Source: a virus. Taken from it: a stretch of 53,277 nt of DNA. Both the position numbers and the translations under genes were made by a program. Location of the stretch: IMG/VR virus record IMGVR_UViG_3300025815_002696, positions 1 through 53,277 of that record; one strand, 5' to 3'. The notes under the pieces are model-generated. The model had not been told where the DNA came from, did not search any database, and was given only the letters and a program-made list of their open reading frames with translations. Positions 1-7,477 of the stretch are shown here, one piece after another; position 1 is the stretch's first letter; the number at the start of each line of letters is the position of its first letter.

Positions 1-257
1 TTGCCTTCGCCTTTGGATTTGCCACCGCATGCTCCACGGATCTTACCCTTCGGACCCATCCGCACCCATTTGTCCTTGAACCATTTCTTGAGGTCCTCGT
101 TCAGTGTCTCCTCGAACACCAATTCGCCACAGTTGACGCATATGTCCAAAGATTCTCTCTTGACGCAGTTGGGCACACGTTTGCCGAACATGGTCTTCAT
201 GCCCTTCTTCTCGTAGCCTTTCCAACACTTCTCCGTGATTATCTCACTGGCTCTCAT
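1..257 (-). CDS. Small basic Cys-containing protein, C-terminus off the window
   Basis: Partial gene: about 85 residues are visible and the reading frame runs off the window edge. It starts MRASEIITEK, matching the N-terminal peptide shared by neighbouring genes. Next come a basic two-cysteine module (CWKGYEKKGMK...VPNC, residues about 11-31) and a CxxC pair (ICVNCGE). A basic Gly/Lys segment ends the visible part (KWVRMGPKGKIRGACGG). The ATG shares one base with the stop of the upstream gene (TAATG), so translation is probably coupled. No enzyme motif is seen. I infer a virion-internal or DNA-associated protein from the N-terminus and the context. Confidence 0.8.
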   Translation of the reverse strand, partial: MRASEIITEKCWKGYEKKGMKTMFGKRVPNCVKRESLDICVNCGELVFEETLNEDLKKWFKDKWVRMGPKGKIRGACGGKSKGEG

Positions 258-439
258 TATTTCTTGCTGTTGCCCCAGTTGGCCGCACCCTTTTTACGAC
301 ACTGCACTAGTGCACCACTGGCGTAGGCCGAAGGCCATACTTTGTATCTTGATTTTACTTTGTGATAACAGGCGTCCTTCTTCTCTGCCAATTTTTCAAA
401 TTCGGCTTCTGATATCCCTACGACCTCAGTGATACGCAT
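257..439 (-). CDS. 60-aa basic two-Cys protein
   Basis: The frame is open further upstream, but the start at 439 (MRITEVVGIS) is chosen because it sits one base after the upstream stop and matches the family N-terminal peptide. The rest is one compact module with two cysteines (ACYHKVKSRYKVWPSAYAS...VQCRK) ending in a Trp/Asn/Lys tail. The spacing Cys-x6-Trp-Pro-Ser-Ala-Tyr and the high Lys/Arg content suggest a small folded nucleic-acid or capsid-binding domain. Function is unknown. It is in the same transcript as the two flanking genes. Confidence 0.8.
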   Translation of the reverse strand: MRITEVVGISEAEFEKLAEKKDACYHKVKSRYKVWPSAYASGALVQCRKKGAANWGNSKK

Positions 440-440
440 G

Positions 441-1940
441 TTACCACTTCCTGCAAGACCAATATCTCGCTTTGGTCTTTGGTCCTGGATTTGCACAGTT
501 GTGACGTGCCCTGAATGATTTCCTTGCCTTAGGATTTGACTTTCTGATCTTCATTGTTTTCTGTCCGGCTTTCCTTGCTGAACTGCCACCGTGTCCGAAA
601 TTGACTTTCTTGACATTGCCTGTCTTAGGATCTTTCACGTACACTTTGAATTTCTTGACGTCACCACGCATTGGTTTGTTCAATGGAACTTTCCGCCCCT
701 GGTACTCTGCGTCAAACAGTTCCGTCTCGTCTTCTGGGAAACCCAATGGACCAAGCACTTCTTCGAAGTCTTCGTCCTCTTCTATGTTGAATTCGTCCTC
801 TTCAGGGAATGGTTCATAGGATTCGTTCTCAATATCGTGTGATGCCAACACCATGCTCATCGCATCTGCTAGTCCAACTTTGTCCATGTTCATTTGTTCT
901 ATGTCCGAAGTGTCGCCGTGATCATTGAACACCGCCATGTATTCTTTTACTTTCATAGGATCAAATCCTGCTTTGTTTAGGATATCATCACTCCTGTAAT
1001 CTAAGTCTTCCTGCACCGCTGATTCGTAGTCTGCTGGTTTGTCACCGCTCTCTAGGTCATCCGCCAGTTGGTCCAATGCTACTAGGCTTGGGTGTTCATT
1101 CATGTTGGGATGGTTGTCTAGGTGTTGTTTGATCTTTCTCAACATGTCAACTACCTTTTCATCTTCGCCTGCGTCTTCCTTGACCGCTGTTTCGTCCAGT
1201 GCAACAAGGGCCTCTTCCGCGTTGGTCAGTGACTGTATCGCTGACTTCTTGGCTTCCTCGTCCACTGACAGTGCTTCCACCCTGTCCTTGATCTGTGATA
1301 TGTCCAACATCACTTTAGTGAATTCGATCTTGTCGTCATCCGCCAGTTCGTTGACCGCTGGTTTTTTAACTGACCTTAGGTATTCCCTTGCTTTTGGTTT
1401 CAAGGCGTCAGCAGGTATGTGATCAAATCCCCTACGGACCCATCTCATGATCTCACTTGCCAACTCTTTTGCCAGTGTGTTTGGATCTTCATTGACTGTG
1501 CCTTCCATGCTTTCCGAGGTTTTTTGATGATCTTCCCAGAAGTCTCCAGCCATGTCAATCACACTGCTGTATGTGTCCATGAATTCTCCCATGTCCATTG
1601 ACTGTGCATCGTCGGCCATGGCTTTGTATTGTTGCTTGTCGTTGATGCCATAAAGTTTATCAAAACTTTTGATGTGAGGGTAATGACCTTCCTTGACCGG
1701 CACGTTGACGCCGTCTATCCTGTTCAATATGTTCCTGATCTCTATCATTGATTCCGCTATCGGTGAGTTGCCCATCTGCATCTGTGTCCTGTCGTTTGTG
1801 AATTGTGTTGTTTTAGCCAAACCCCTGCTACCTGCACTGGCCGGTGACTGTATCTGCTTGCCAGCGGACACGTGTCCTGTGTCTGTCATTGACACTTTGG
1901 CGTCTATGTATGATCCGTAGTTGTAGGGTATTGAGCTCAT
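441..1940 (-). CDS. 499-aa acidic protein with basic two-Cys C-terminal module (DUF5872-like)
   Basis: The N-terminus (MSSIPYNYGS) is Ser/Thr/Gln-rich. Residues about 60-340 are helical and strongly acidic, with a VKEDAGE linker (about 255) that recurs in the 394-aa protein at 3494-4678. The last 90 residues switch to very basic: KFKVYVKDPKTGNVKKV, then MKIRKSNPKARKSF, then two cysteines in HNCANPGPKTK and YWSCRKW. The C-terminal module resembles the small DUF5872-type domain of marine phages (from memory, not searched). An acidic helical body with a basic tail suits a prohead-core or internal protein. A late promoter box lies 6 nt before the ATG. Function is unproven. Confidence 0.85.
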   Translation of the reverse strand: MSSIPYNYGSYIDAKVSMTDTGHVSAGKQIQSPASAGSRGLAKTTQFTNDRTQMQMGNSPIAESMIEIRNILNRIDGVNVPVKEGHYPHIKSFDKLYGINDKQQYKAMADDAQSMDMGEFMDTYSSVIDMAGDFWEDHQKTSESMEGTVNEDPNTLAKELASEIMRWVRRGFDHIPADALKPKAREYLRSVKKPAVNELADDDKIEFTKVMLDISQIKDRVEALSVDEEAKKSAIQSLTNAEEALVALDETAVKEDAGEDEKVVDMLRKIKQHLDNHPNMNEHPSLVALDQLADDLESGDKPADYESAVQEDLDYRSDDILNKAGFDPMKVKEYMAVFNDHGDTSDIEQMNMDKVGLADAMSMVLASHDIENESYEPFPEEDEFNIEEDEDFEEVLGPLGFPEDETELFDAEYQGRKVPLNKPMRGDVKKFKVYVKDPKTGNVKKVNFGHGGSSARKAGQKTMKIRKSNPKARKSFRARHNCANPGPKTKARYWSCRKW

Positions 1941-1946
1941 TTGTAG

Positions 1947-1954
1947 TATTTATT
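1947..1954 (-). promoter_or_regulatory. T4-type late promoter box AATAAATA
   Basis: The box reads AATAAATA on the minus strand, 6 nt before the ATG at 1940. It overlaps the stop codon of the preceding gene. The T4 late consensus is TATAAATA with initiation about 5 nt downstream, which would leave a leader of about 1 nt. Confidence 0.65.
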
Positions 1955-2591
1955 TCCACAGCACCATCTTGAAACGTTCTTTTTCGATGCCAAAGAACTC
2001 GGTTTTCCACTCGCTCTGCTCAAAAAAGCCCAGTTTATGCCACTCATTTTTACGTTCCAGCATCATCCTTGCCTGTTCATCCCAGTCCTGGTTCACGAGG
2101 AACTCATCCATCCTCTCTTTCTTGTCGGCCACTTCATTGTGGTCGAAACCATCGTACTCCCAGTGTAGCAGTTCAAACACGTTGCCTTCCTTGTCACAGT
2201 AGTCTATCGAGAAGTCCAGTCCCCACTTGGGCCTCATGGCGATCAGTTTGTAGAAGTGTGGTCTGTATGCGGCCCATGTCTCCAACTGATTAAGTGCATC
2301 ACCCGAGTAACCTTTTCTCTCGAACATGTAGGCATGGTTGATGTGTGGTCCGTATTCTGTTTCATCCGCAGTAAACCAATCTTGACGGAGCGTTATGTGA
2401 GAACTGTTCCTGTGTCTTGTGGTAACAGCACCGTTGGCCACGGCATACAGTTGTTCTAGTCTGGTGAGATCATATCCGTTCTGGTCAAACATACTGACAA
2501 CTTCTTTTGGTGGACAAGCGAATATGCTCTTCACACGCTCAGTCCAGTATGGATTCGTGTTGAATCTGTTGTCGGTCAAGTGTAATCGCAT
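1950..2591 (-). CDS. 213-aa unrecognised protein
   Basis: Soluble protein rich in aromatic residues (Trp, Tyr, Phe) with no signal peptide or membrane segment. Conserved-looking islands are KWGLDFSIDYCD (about residues 125-136) and ELLHWEYDGFDHNE, followed by a long charged helix. I cannot assign a fold. It begins with its own late box exactly at leaderless distance (ATTAAATA, 5 nt, ATG). Its stop codon overlaps the promoter of the next gene, so it is probably a single-gene late unit. Confidence 0.8.
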   Translation of the reverse strand: MRLHLTDNRFNTNPYWTERVKSIFACPPKEVVSMFDQNGYDLTRLEQLYAVANGAVTTRHRNSSHITLRQDWFTADETEYGPHINHAYMFERKGYSGDALNQLETWAAYRPHFYKLIAMRPKWGLDFSIDYCDKEGNVFELLHWEYDGFDHNEVADKKERMDEFLVNQDWDEQARMMLERKNEWHKLGFFEQSEWKTEFFGIEKERFKMVLWK

Positions 2592-2596
2592 ACACT

Positions 2597-2604
2597 TATT
2601 TAAT
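2597..2604 (-). promoter_or_regulatory. Late promoter box ATTAAATA
   Basis: Minus-strand ATTAAATA with 5 nt (AGTGT) before the ATG at 2591. The predicted start is the A of the ATG. The box lies in a 21-nt intergenic gap. Confidence 0.6.
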
Positions 2605-2612
2605 TTTTTGGA

Positions 2613-3467
2613 TTATTTTTTTTCTGCTGGATCTAGGTCGTTTGTGAACTTGTCTTCCGCTGGCACATCAAGTTCCACTTCTTCACCTTCGTCGAAGTCT
2701 TTGTCCAGCATTGGAACTTCGCCGTCGTCTTCTTTGTCGTCTGCGTTGTCCTCTGCTTCTTCGTCGTCCGCTTTTGCTTCTGGTCTGTGTGGTTCTTCTT
2801 TGTTCCTGTCGTAGTCCACCATGTCTTTTGTTTTCTCATCAACCTGCTCTTCCTCTTCAGGTGCTTCGGTCTTTTCAGCGTCTGCTATGATCTCAGTAGT
2901 CTCTGGAGTCTTGATGAGAATACTTGATGATTCTTCATTGTAAACTGCCTCATTGTCTGATATCGTGTTGTAAAGTTCAACCAGGGCAGTGTCTTCCGCG
3001 CCTTTGATGTACTCTGCGATATCCTTTGTGATAACTTCTCTGAATGATTTTGAGTCATATGTCTGTTCTTCTTTTTGTTCCGTCTTCAGTTCTGCCAACT
3101 GTGCTTCTAATTCTGCTATCTTGTCTAGTCTGCTGACCTCTTCGTTGACTTCCTTCTTGATAGAAGTCGCAATGGAGTCATCTGCGTCTGATTCTTTGAT
3201 CGCTTTGGCGATGCTTGATTCTGTTTTTGGTTCAGCAACAATAGACTCAACCATTTTCTTTGCTTTTTTTGAATGTTTTACAGGTTCAACGTACTCTTTG
3301 ATACCTGCCAGTTTGGCTATGTCAGCCAATGAAACTTCTTTGTCGTCTAATACCTTGGGAGCCTTGCCTGCCGCTTCCATCAACTGTGCTCTTTCCTCTT
3401 CAGGAGTCACATTGTTCATGGCGTTTAAACGTGCTACTAGGTCTCTGAAACTTGTGTCTGTGCTCAT
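2613..3467 (-). CDS. 284-aa highly acidic coiled-coil protein, possible prohead core protein
   Basis: Starts MSTDTSFRDLVARL. The body is dominated by Glu, Asp, Lys and Ala, with predicted coiled coil around residues 85-125 (EVSRLDKIAELEAQLAELK). The C-terminal 100 residues are almost purely charged (EEEEQVDEK, DDEEAEDNADDKEDDG). There is no enzyme motif, cysteine cluster or membrane segment. Such composition is typical of scaffold/core proteins (T4 gp22 and gp67 are acidic core proteins), but no sequence match is claimed. It is preceded by a perfect TATAAATA box. Confidence 0.8.
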   Translation of the reverse strand: MSTDTSFRDLVARLNAMNNVTPEEERAQLMEAAGKAPKVLDDKEVSLADIAKLAGIKEYVEPVKHSKKAKKMVESIVAEPKTESSIAKAIKESDADDSIATSIKKEVNEEVSRLDKIAELEAQLAELKTEQKEEQTYDSKSFREVITKDIAEYIKGAEDTALVELYNTISDNEAVYNEESSSILIKTPETTEIIADAEKTEAPEEEEQVDEKTKDMVDYDRNKEEPHRPEAKADDEEAEDNADDKEDDGEVPMLDKDFDEGEEVELDVPAEDKFTNDLDPAEKK

Positions 3468-3473
3468 ATGAGT

Positions 3474-3481
3474 TATTTATA
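3474..3481 (-). promoter_or_regulatory. Late promoter box TATAAATA (exact T4 consensus)
   Basis: Exact TATAAATA on the minus strand, 6 nt before the ATG at 3467, giving a predicted leader of about 1 nt. A second, weaker box (CTTAAATA) lies at 3495-3502 inside the end of the preceding gene. Confidence 0.75.
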
Positions 3482-3493
3482 TTTGTTGTGTGT

Positions 3494-4678
3494 TTATTTA
3501 AGGCGTTGTTTTAGGTTAACTGCTAGTTTTGACTCGTATGCCAACCCTTCAGTCTTCATAAACTTGGCGTATTTGTTTTGTAGATCAGCCACGTGTGTTA
3601 GATCCTTACCGGAAGTCAGTCTGATTTTGGCGTCTGATAGGTCTTTTTCAATCATTTTTGCCAGTTCGTCATTGCCTGAATCCTGTGCCATGTCCAGTGC
3701 CGTGTTCATGGCCTTAACGGCTGGTATTGAATTGTCTATGGCGTTGTTGATCGAATTCACTCCAGCCAAACCTGCAACAATCACGCCCGCCATTGCCAGT
3801 CTCTTGCCCCATTCTTGGATGCCCTCGTCCAGTGCCGCTTCTCTCAACTTGTTGTAGTTCTTTGAAAGGTATGCTCTCGCCACCCTCTCGTCTGATGTTT
3901 TGAATGCTGACTTCTCGTGTTTGTCCAACACGTCATACACCATCTTGCCATCCTTGCCCTTGTACATTGAAACGTAAGGTTTGATGGTTGCCTCTTCGTT
4001 GGTCTCTTTCCTGTTCTCTTTGGCTATCTCTTTTTCTACTTCGTTCACTCTTTTCTTTAATATCCTCATCATGCCTGGTTTTGTGTCGACATCTTCTGCC
4101 CTGCATTTTCTTTCCAATATCTCGTCTAGGTGCTTCTGTATGATTCCTGCGTGTCTCTGTATCAATGAACCATCTAATTCTTCCCTGTATGGATTCAGTT
4201 TCTGGTAGTCCTCGTAGTGGTAAACTGCTTGTAGGTAGTCTGCCGCTAGATTCAATTTCGTCTGCACCCAACCTTCAAGGTCATCACCTTTACGGATCAT
4301 GTCCAACAGTTCTATTGCCATCTTTGCAGTTTGGTACAATTGGCTTTTGCTCATGTGTCCCTCGCCTGCGTCTTCCTTCACACCCTGCATGGTGCCTGTG
4401 CCTTTGGGCATCTTTTTCATTTCTGACATGCCGTCGTCATCGTAGGTGCCAGCCTTCGAACCTACTGTGTAACCGTGTACACTTTTCACGTAGTTTGATG
4501 CTAGGTCGATCTTCTTGGCCACCCATGCTTCCATCTCGGCCGCATCGTCTATCATGTTGTGTATCTTGATTGCGTGTGTGCCAATCTTCAACAATTGGTT
4601 CAGTGCCATGCCTGCTTCGTACGTGTCCGGCTTTGGCTCCGGCTTCTGCATCATGTGTGATAATTCGTTGAATTTCAT
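3494..4678 (-). CDS. 394-aa protein with a tandem-duplicated helical domain
   Basis: Starts MKFNELSHMM, a variant of the shared N-terminal peptide. Two related helical units follow: residues about 26-72 (MIDDAAEMEAWVAKKIDLAS, then YVKSVHGY) and about 112-157 (MIRKGDDLEGWVQTKLNLAA, then YLQAVYHY). Each pairs an acidic linker with W-V-x-x-K-hydrophobic and a DY/NY-hydrophobic end. A VKEDAGEG linker separates them and recurs in the 499-aa protein. Residues about 285-310 form a short hydrophobic Ala/Val/Gly stretch (LAMAGVIVAGLAGV). The gene follows the 237-aa gene by 1 nt. Probably structural or virion-internal. Confidence 0.8.
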   Translation of the reverse strand: MKFNELSHMMQKPEPKPDTYEAGMALNQLLKIGTHAIKIHNMIDDAAEMEAWVAKKIDLASNYVKSVHGYTVGSKAGTYDDDGMSEMKKMPKGTGTMQGVKEDAGEGHMSKSQLYQTAKMAIELLDMIRKGDDLEGWVQTKLNLAADYLQAVYHYEDYQKLNPYREELDGSLIQRHAGIIQKHLDEILERKCRAEDVDTKPGMMRILKKRVNEVEKEIAKENRKETNEEATIKPYVSMYKGKDGKMVYDVLDKHEKSAFKTSDERVARAYLSKNYNKLREAALDEGIQEWGKRLAMAGVIVAGLAGVNSINNAIDNSIPAVKAMNTALDMAQDSGNDELAKMIEKDLSDAKIRLTSGKDLTHVADLQNKYAKFMKTEGLAYESKLAVNLKQRLK

Positions 4679-4679
4679 T

Positions 4680-5393
4680 TTAGTTGAATCCCAAGTGTGT
4701 TACTTCTGGATATTTGGCTATGATTTTCCTTGCTATCTCGTTGTGTGCTTTGACCATCTGGTTCATGTAACCCTCTGGCTTGCCACCACCTATCATTGTG
4801 GCACCACCTGGATTCTGATCGATGGTTGTTGGTTCTTCAGGTGATCTCTTGCCGATGTTCTTCTGCAACCACTGTGTGGTCCTCGCTATGAATTCTTTTG
4901 CTGGCACAGGACTCTGGTCCTCGAAGTCTGGGTTGTATCCTAGTGCATCCAGGAACTGTCTCATACTGGCGTTGCTCATGTAAGGGCTCTCCACTTCCTC
5001 GTCGTCCTGATATGCCTTTGGGAACGTCCATAGGTTTTTCTCTGTTGGGTGTTTGTGGTAGGCGATCATCTCTGCGCCTTCCTGTATTTCGCCGTCTGTG
5101 AGATCCTGCCGTGGTTCCATGACAGAGAAGTAACCGTCCTGGTCACCGTACATCTTCTTGAATGTCTCTGGGTCATGGTTTGCTATGGTCTTCATGACGA
5201 ATTCTTTTGGTGCGGTGTCTGAATCATCTAACAGTTGAGCCAATGATTTCAGCATCTGTTTGTCCAACATCTTAGCGGCCGTTTTGTACACCTCATAATC
5301 ATATGATTGTTTGCCAATCTCGTCCGCGGCTCTGTTGATTTGCCTCACTGCTAGTGTGGAACCTTCTACTTTTTCGAATTCGTAAAATCTCAT
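4680..5393 (-). CDS. 237-aa protein with capsid-targeting-like N-terminus
   Basis: Starts MRFYEFEKVEGS, close to the shared M-[KR]-x-x-E-F peptide. The rest is soluble and helical, with DDSDTAPKEFVMKTIANHDPE near residue 75, a Tyr/Asp-rich middle and a Pro-rich segment ahead of a final helix. No catalytic motif was recognised. It is the first gene of a unit with the 394-aa gene (1-nt gap), driven by a CATAAATA box 8 nt upstream. Confidence 0.8.
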   Translation of the reverse strand: MRFYEFEKVEGSTLAVRQINRAADEIGKQSYDYEVYKTAAKMLDKQMLKSLAQLLDDSDTAPKEFVMKTIANHDPETFKKMYGDQDGYFSVMEPRQDLTDGEIQEGAEMIAYHKHPTEKNLWTFPKAYQDDEEVESPYMSNASMRQFLDALGYNPDFEDQSPVPAKEFIARTTQWLQKNIGKRSPEEPTTIDQNPGGATMIGGGKPEGYMNQMVKAHNEIARKIIAKYPEVTHLGFN

Positions 5394-5401
5394 GTTGTCA
5401 A

Positions 5402-5409
5402 TATTTATG
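5402..5409 (-). promoter_or_regulatory. Late promoter box CATAAATA
   Basis: CATAAATA on the minus strand, 8 nt before the ATG at 5393. It overlaps the stop codon of the 55-aa cysteine-rich gene. Confidence 0.6.
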
Positions 5410-5572
5410 CGGCACAGGCCTCACATCTACACTGCTTACAGACCTCTATTGGGTACTCCATGTAGCCTTCTGTGGGGTATCCTGTCTCTGTCCTGTTGCA
5501 CGTCTTGCCACAATGGCTACTGCAACCGCAGTTCTTACACGTTACTTCTTCTGTAAGCACCAAAGGTTCCAT
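5405..5572 (-). CDS. 55-aa cysteine-rich, metallothionein-like protein
   Basis: Short gene starting ATG at 5572 (MEPLVLTEEVTCKNCGC) and ending TAA at 5405. It holds nine cysteines in two clusters: CKNCGCSSHCGKTC near the N-terminus and CKQCRCEAC at the C-terminus, joined by a Thr/Tyr/Gly linker. CxC and CxxC spacing with few aromatic residues is what small metal-thiolate proteins look like, though a zinc-ribbon pair is also possible. The start overlaps the upstream stop by one base (TAATG), the same coupling used by certain neighbours. It is in the same transcript as the 87-aa gene and two genes away from the Cu/Zn SOD region. Confidence 0.7.
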   Translation of the reverse strand: MEPLVLTEEVTCKNCGCSSHCGKTCNRTETGYPTEGYMEYPIEVCKQCRCEACAA

Positions 5573-5835
5573 TATCTCTTGACCAATGGTCCACCCATTA
5601 GGTTCACGCCCGGTAGTCTGTGTGCACCTTTGGCAGTGCCGTCTGGATTTTTGGGTTGTACTATTTTTGGTAATCTAGGTGCCTTGGTGCCTGATCTGCC
5701 CGGAGATCCTGTGAATGATTTTGAGAACCTGTCCTTGCCTATGGCGACATGAGGACTTGTCACACTCGCTATGTTACCCGAACTTGTGGCCCCCGCTGTT
5801 GCGTATTCACGCACTATGACTTCATTTATCTTCAT
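5572..5835 (-). CDS. 87-aa protein with capsid-targeting-like N-terminus
   Basis: Starts MKINEVIVREYATAG, a clear member of the shared N-terminal family. The remainder is Gly/Ser/Pro/Lys-rich and low-complexity (TSSGNIASV, SPGRSGTKAPRLPK), basic and probably unfolded, with no cysteine. A late box lies 6 nt upstream, inside the end of the 294-aa gene, whose coding region it overlaps by 14 nt. Inferred to be a small packaged protein; function unknown. Confidence 0.75.
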   Translation of the reverse strand: MKINEVIVREYATAGATSSGNIASVTSPHVAIGKDRFSKSFTGSPGRSGTKAPRLPKIVQPKNPDGTAKGAHRLPGVNLMGGPLVKR

Positions 5836-6706
5836 TAAATTTATTTATTAGATCATTCAGCAAGATCAAATTAACAGTGTCCAGATCTGTCATATAAAGA
5901 CCATATGGCCTTTCTTTGTTTGAAAACATCCTGATGCCGTGTTTTTTTATCACATCCATCTCAAGTGAAAAATTACCTCCCAATGGGGTATCTGTTACAA
6001 CTCCGTGATTGGCGCCGGGATCATACGAGTCGCCATGTAATTTTATTTTATTCGCAGAAGGCCATAGGTTATGTTCATTTAAGTAGGTGGCCATCCATGG
6101 TAAGGGTGTTGTGACTTCATTTTTGCTGAAGCGTTGTGCAATTTTCAGAAATGTTCCTGCTTCCAAAAATATTTTTGGCATTAAAAAAATATTTTTTATC
6201 TGGATGTTGGCGAACTCTGTCATGAAGCCATTGGTATAATTGTTGTTGTTTAGAGAACACTCCATGGTGATGTTGTTTCCGATGTTGTCCTCATCGATCT
6301 CATACAAGAACATTTTCTTGGGTGTTTCAAATGGTCTTACCCGATTCATTGGTCTAAGATTTCCTCCAACATTTTCACCATCTAGTTCCTTTGTCATGAG
6401 GTCTGCTTCTTGTATCCAATTTTGATACCATGATTTTTCCGATTGTTCTGCTTGGCTTTCAGCGGATAAGAATTTTTGTTTATAGTCGTTCAATATTTTC
6501 TTCATCATGGCGGTGTACAACGGATATTTTTTATCATTGCACATGTGTTTGGTATAAAAATACGAGCTGATTGTTTTGGTGATCATGTCGATATCTTCGT
6601 CTAGGCTTATCTCATCTATGAAATGATCGTTTGAACGTATCCTGATCGACGATTTTTTATCTTTGTATGATTTGTAGAGGATCGAAATCCCAAGAATGTA
6701 CTTCAT
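5822..6706 (-). CDS. 294-aa unrecognised protein
   Basis: Soluble Lys/Asn-rich protein beginning MKYILGISILYKSYK. It has helical N-terminal parts and a possible beta-rich C-terminal half (LHGDSYDPGANHGVVTD, PLGGNFSLEMDVIKK). The AT-richer codons (many AAA, AAT, TTT) differ visibly from the GC-richer neighbours and could mark a more recent acquisition. No promoter box of the standard form was found immediately upstream. No family recognised. Confidence 0.75.
   Translation of the reverse strand: MKYILGISILYKSYKDKKSSIRIRSNDHFIDEISLDEDIDMITKTISSYFYTKHMCNDKKYPLYTAMMKKILNDYKQKFLSAESQAEQSEKSWYQNWIQEADLMTKELDGENVGGNLRPMNRVRPFETPKKMFLYEIDEDNIGNNITMECSLNNNNYTNGFMTEFANIQIKNIFLMPKIFLEAGTFLKIAQRFSKNEVTTPLPWMATYLNEHNLWPSANKIKLHGDSYDPGANHGVVTDTPLGGNFSLEMDVIKKHGIRMFSNKERPYGLYMTDLDTVNLILLNDLINKFNEDK
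5842..5849 (-). promoter_or_regulatory. Late promoter box AATAAATA
   Basis: AATAAATA on the minus strand, 6 nt before the ATG at 5835. It lies inside the 3' end of the 294-aa gene. Confidence 0.6.
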
Positions 6707-6716
6707 ATAGAAGTAA

Positions 6717-7250
6717 TTATTTTGATTTTTTACGTCCGGACTTCATGTTGGCACACCAGTGGTACATCTTTGCTCGTTCACCTGAGGCTTTCTTCGCTTT
6801 GCTCCTGAGACTTGTGACGGAACCCTTGCAACTGGCACCAGCACGTTTCACACGTCCTGGCCTGCTCTTGCCCTTCTTCTTGCCGTCCGCGAAGTTCTCG
6901 TTGAACTCCTTCCAATCCAACTTCAATTTCTTGACGTTCATGTACTGGCCACCTACAGGCACATCCTTTGTGGCGTTCTGCTTGGTCACTATGCCAACAC
7001 CCGCGGCCTCTTTCTGAGGTTTTCCGTGTTTGTTGTGTTGAGCCCAGGCCAGTGCGTATGCACCTGACTTGCCGAATTTTTTCTTCAGTGCTTTGACCTG
7101 TTTCTCCCTGCCCGGTGGTGCCTTCTCATTGGCTCGATTGTTGCCCTTGTTCTTGAAGTCAAACCTGTTGTTTGGACCCACACCTGGTCTGTGTATCAGA
7201 CCCATCGTGTCAGCAGTGTGTGGCATTATTATGAATTCTCTTATCTTCAT
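6717..7250 (-). CDS. 177-aa basic protein with capsid-targeting-like N-terminus
   Basis: The frame is open further upstream, but the ATG at 7250 (MKIREFIIMP) is chosen. It overlaps the upstream stop as ATGA and begins with the shared peptide. The protein is strongly basic: a middle motif FGKSGAYALAWAQHNKHGK (about residues 66-84), a DWKEFNENFADGKKKG segment, and a C-terminal two-cysteine module (ASCKGSV...MYHWCANMKSG) ending in Lys. Likely a DNA-contacting or capsid-internal protein; no enzyme motif. Confidence 0.8.
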   Translation of the reverse strand: MKIREFIIMPHTADTMGLIHRPGVGPNNRFDFKNKGNNRANEKAPPGREKQVKALKKKFGKSGAYALAWAQHNKHGKPQKEAAGVGIVTKQNATKDVPVGGQYMNVKKLKLDWKEFNENFADGKKKGKSRPGRVKRAGASCKGSVTSLRSKAKKASGERAKMYHWCANMKSGRKKSK

Positions 7251-7477
7251 TTCTTCTTCCTGCCCGCACAGTGCGCCTTCTGTGAGAAACCCTTTGGATT
7301 GTTGCAGTTTATACTCTTCTTGTATTTGCTTGACCAACCTTCCACCCTGTATGGGTATGCCATCATGGAATGGTATCCCATCCTTGACCTGCCCTTGGCC
7401 TGTTTCTCATATTTCTTTAGAAATTTGTCAACATCTGGGTGTACGTATTTTGTCGCCAGTATCTCTTTAATTCTCAT
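7247..7477 (-). CDS. 76-aa basic two-Cys protein with capsid-targeting-like N-terminus
   Basis: Starts MRIKEILATKYVHPD. A helical centre (VDKFLKKYEKQAKGRSR) is followed by a C-terminal module with two cysteines (INCNNPKGFSQKAHCAG) and a poly-Lys end. It overlaps the following gene by 4 nt (ATGA) and the upstream reductase gene by 11 nt. The C-terminal module is one of several related basic two-Cys modules in this block. Function unknown. Confidence 0.8.
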   Translation of the reverse strand: MRIKEILATKYVHPDVDKFLKKYEKQAKGRSRMGYHSMMAYPYRVEGWSSKYKKSINCNNPKGFSQKAHCAGRKKK

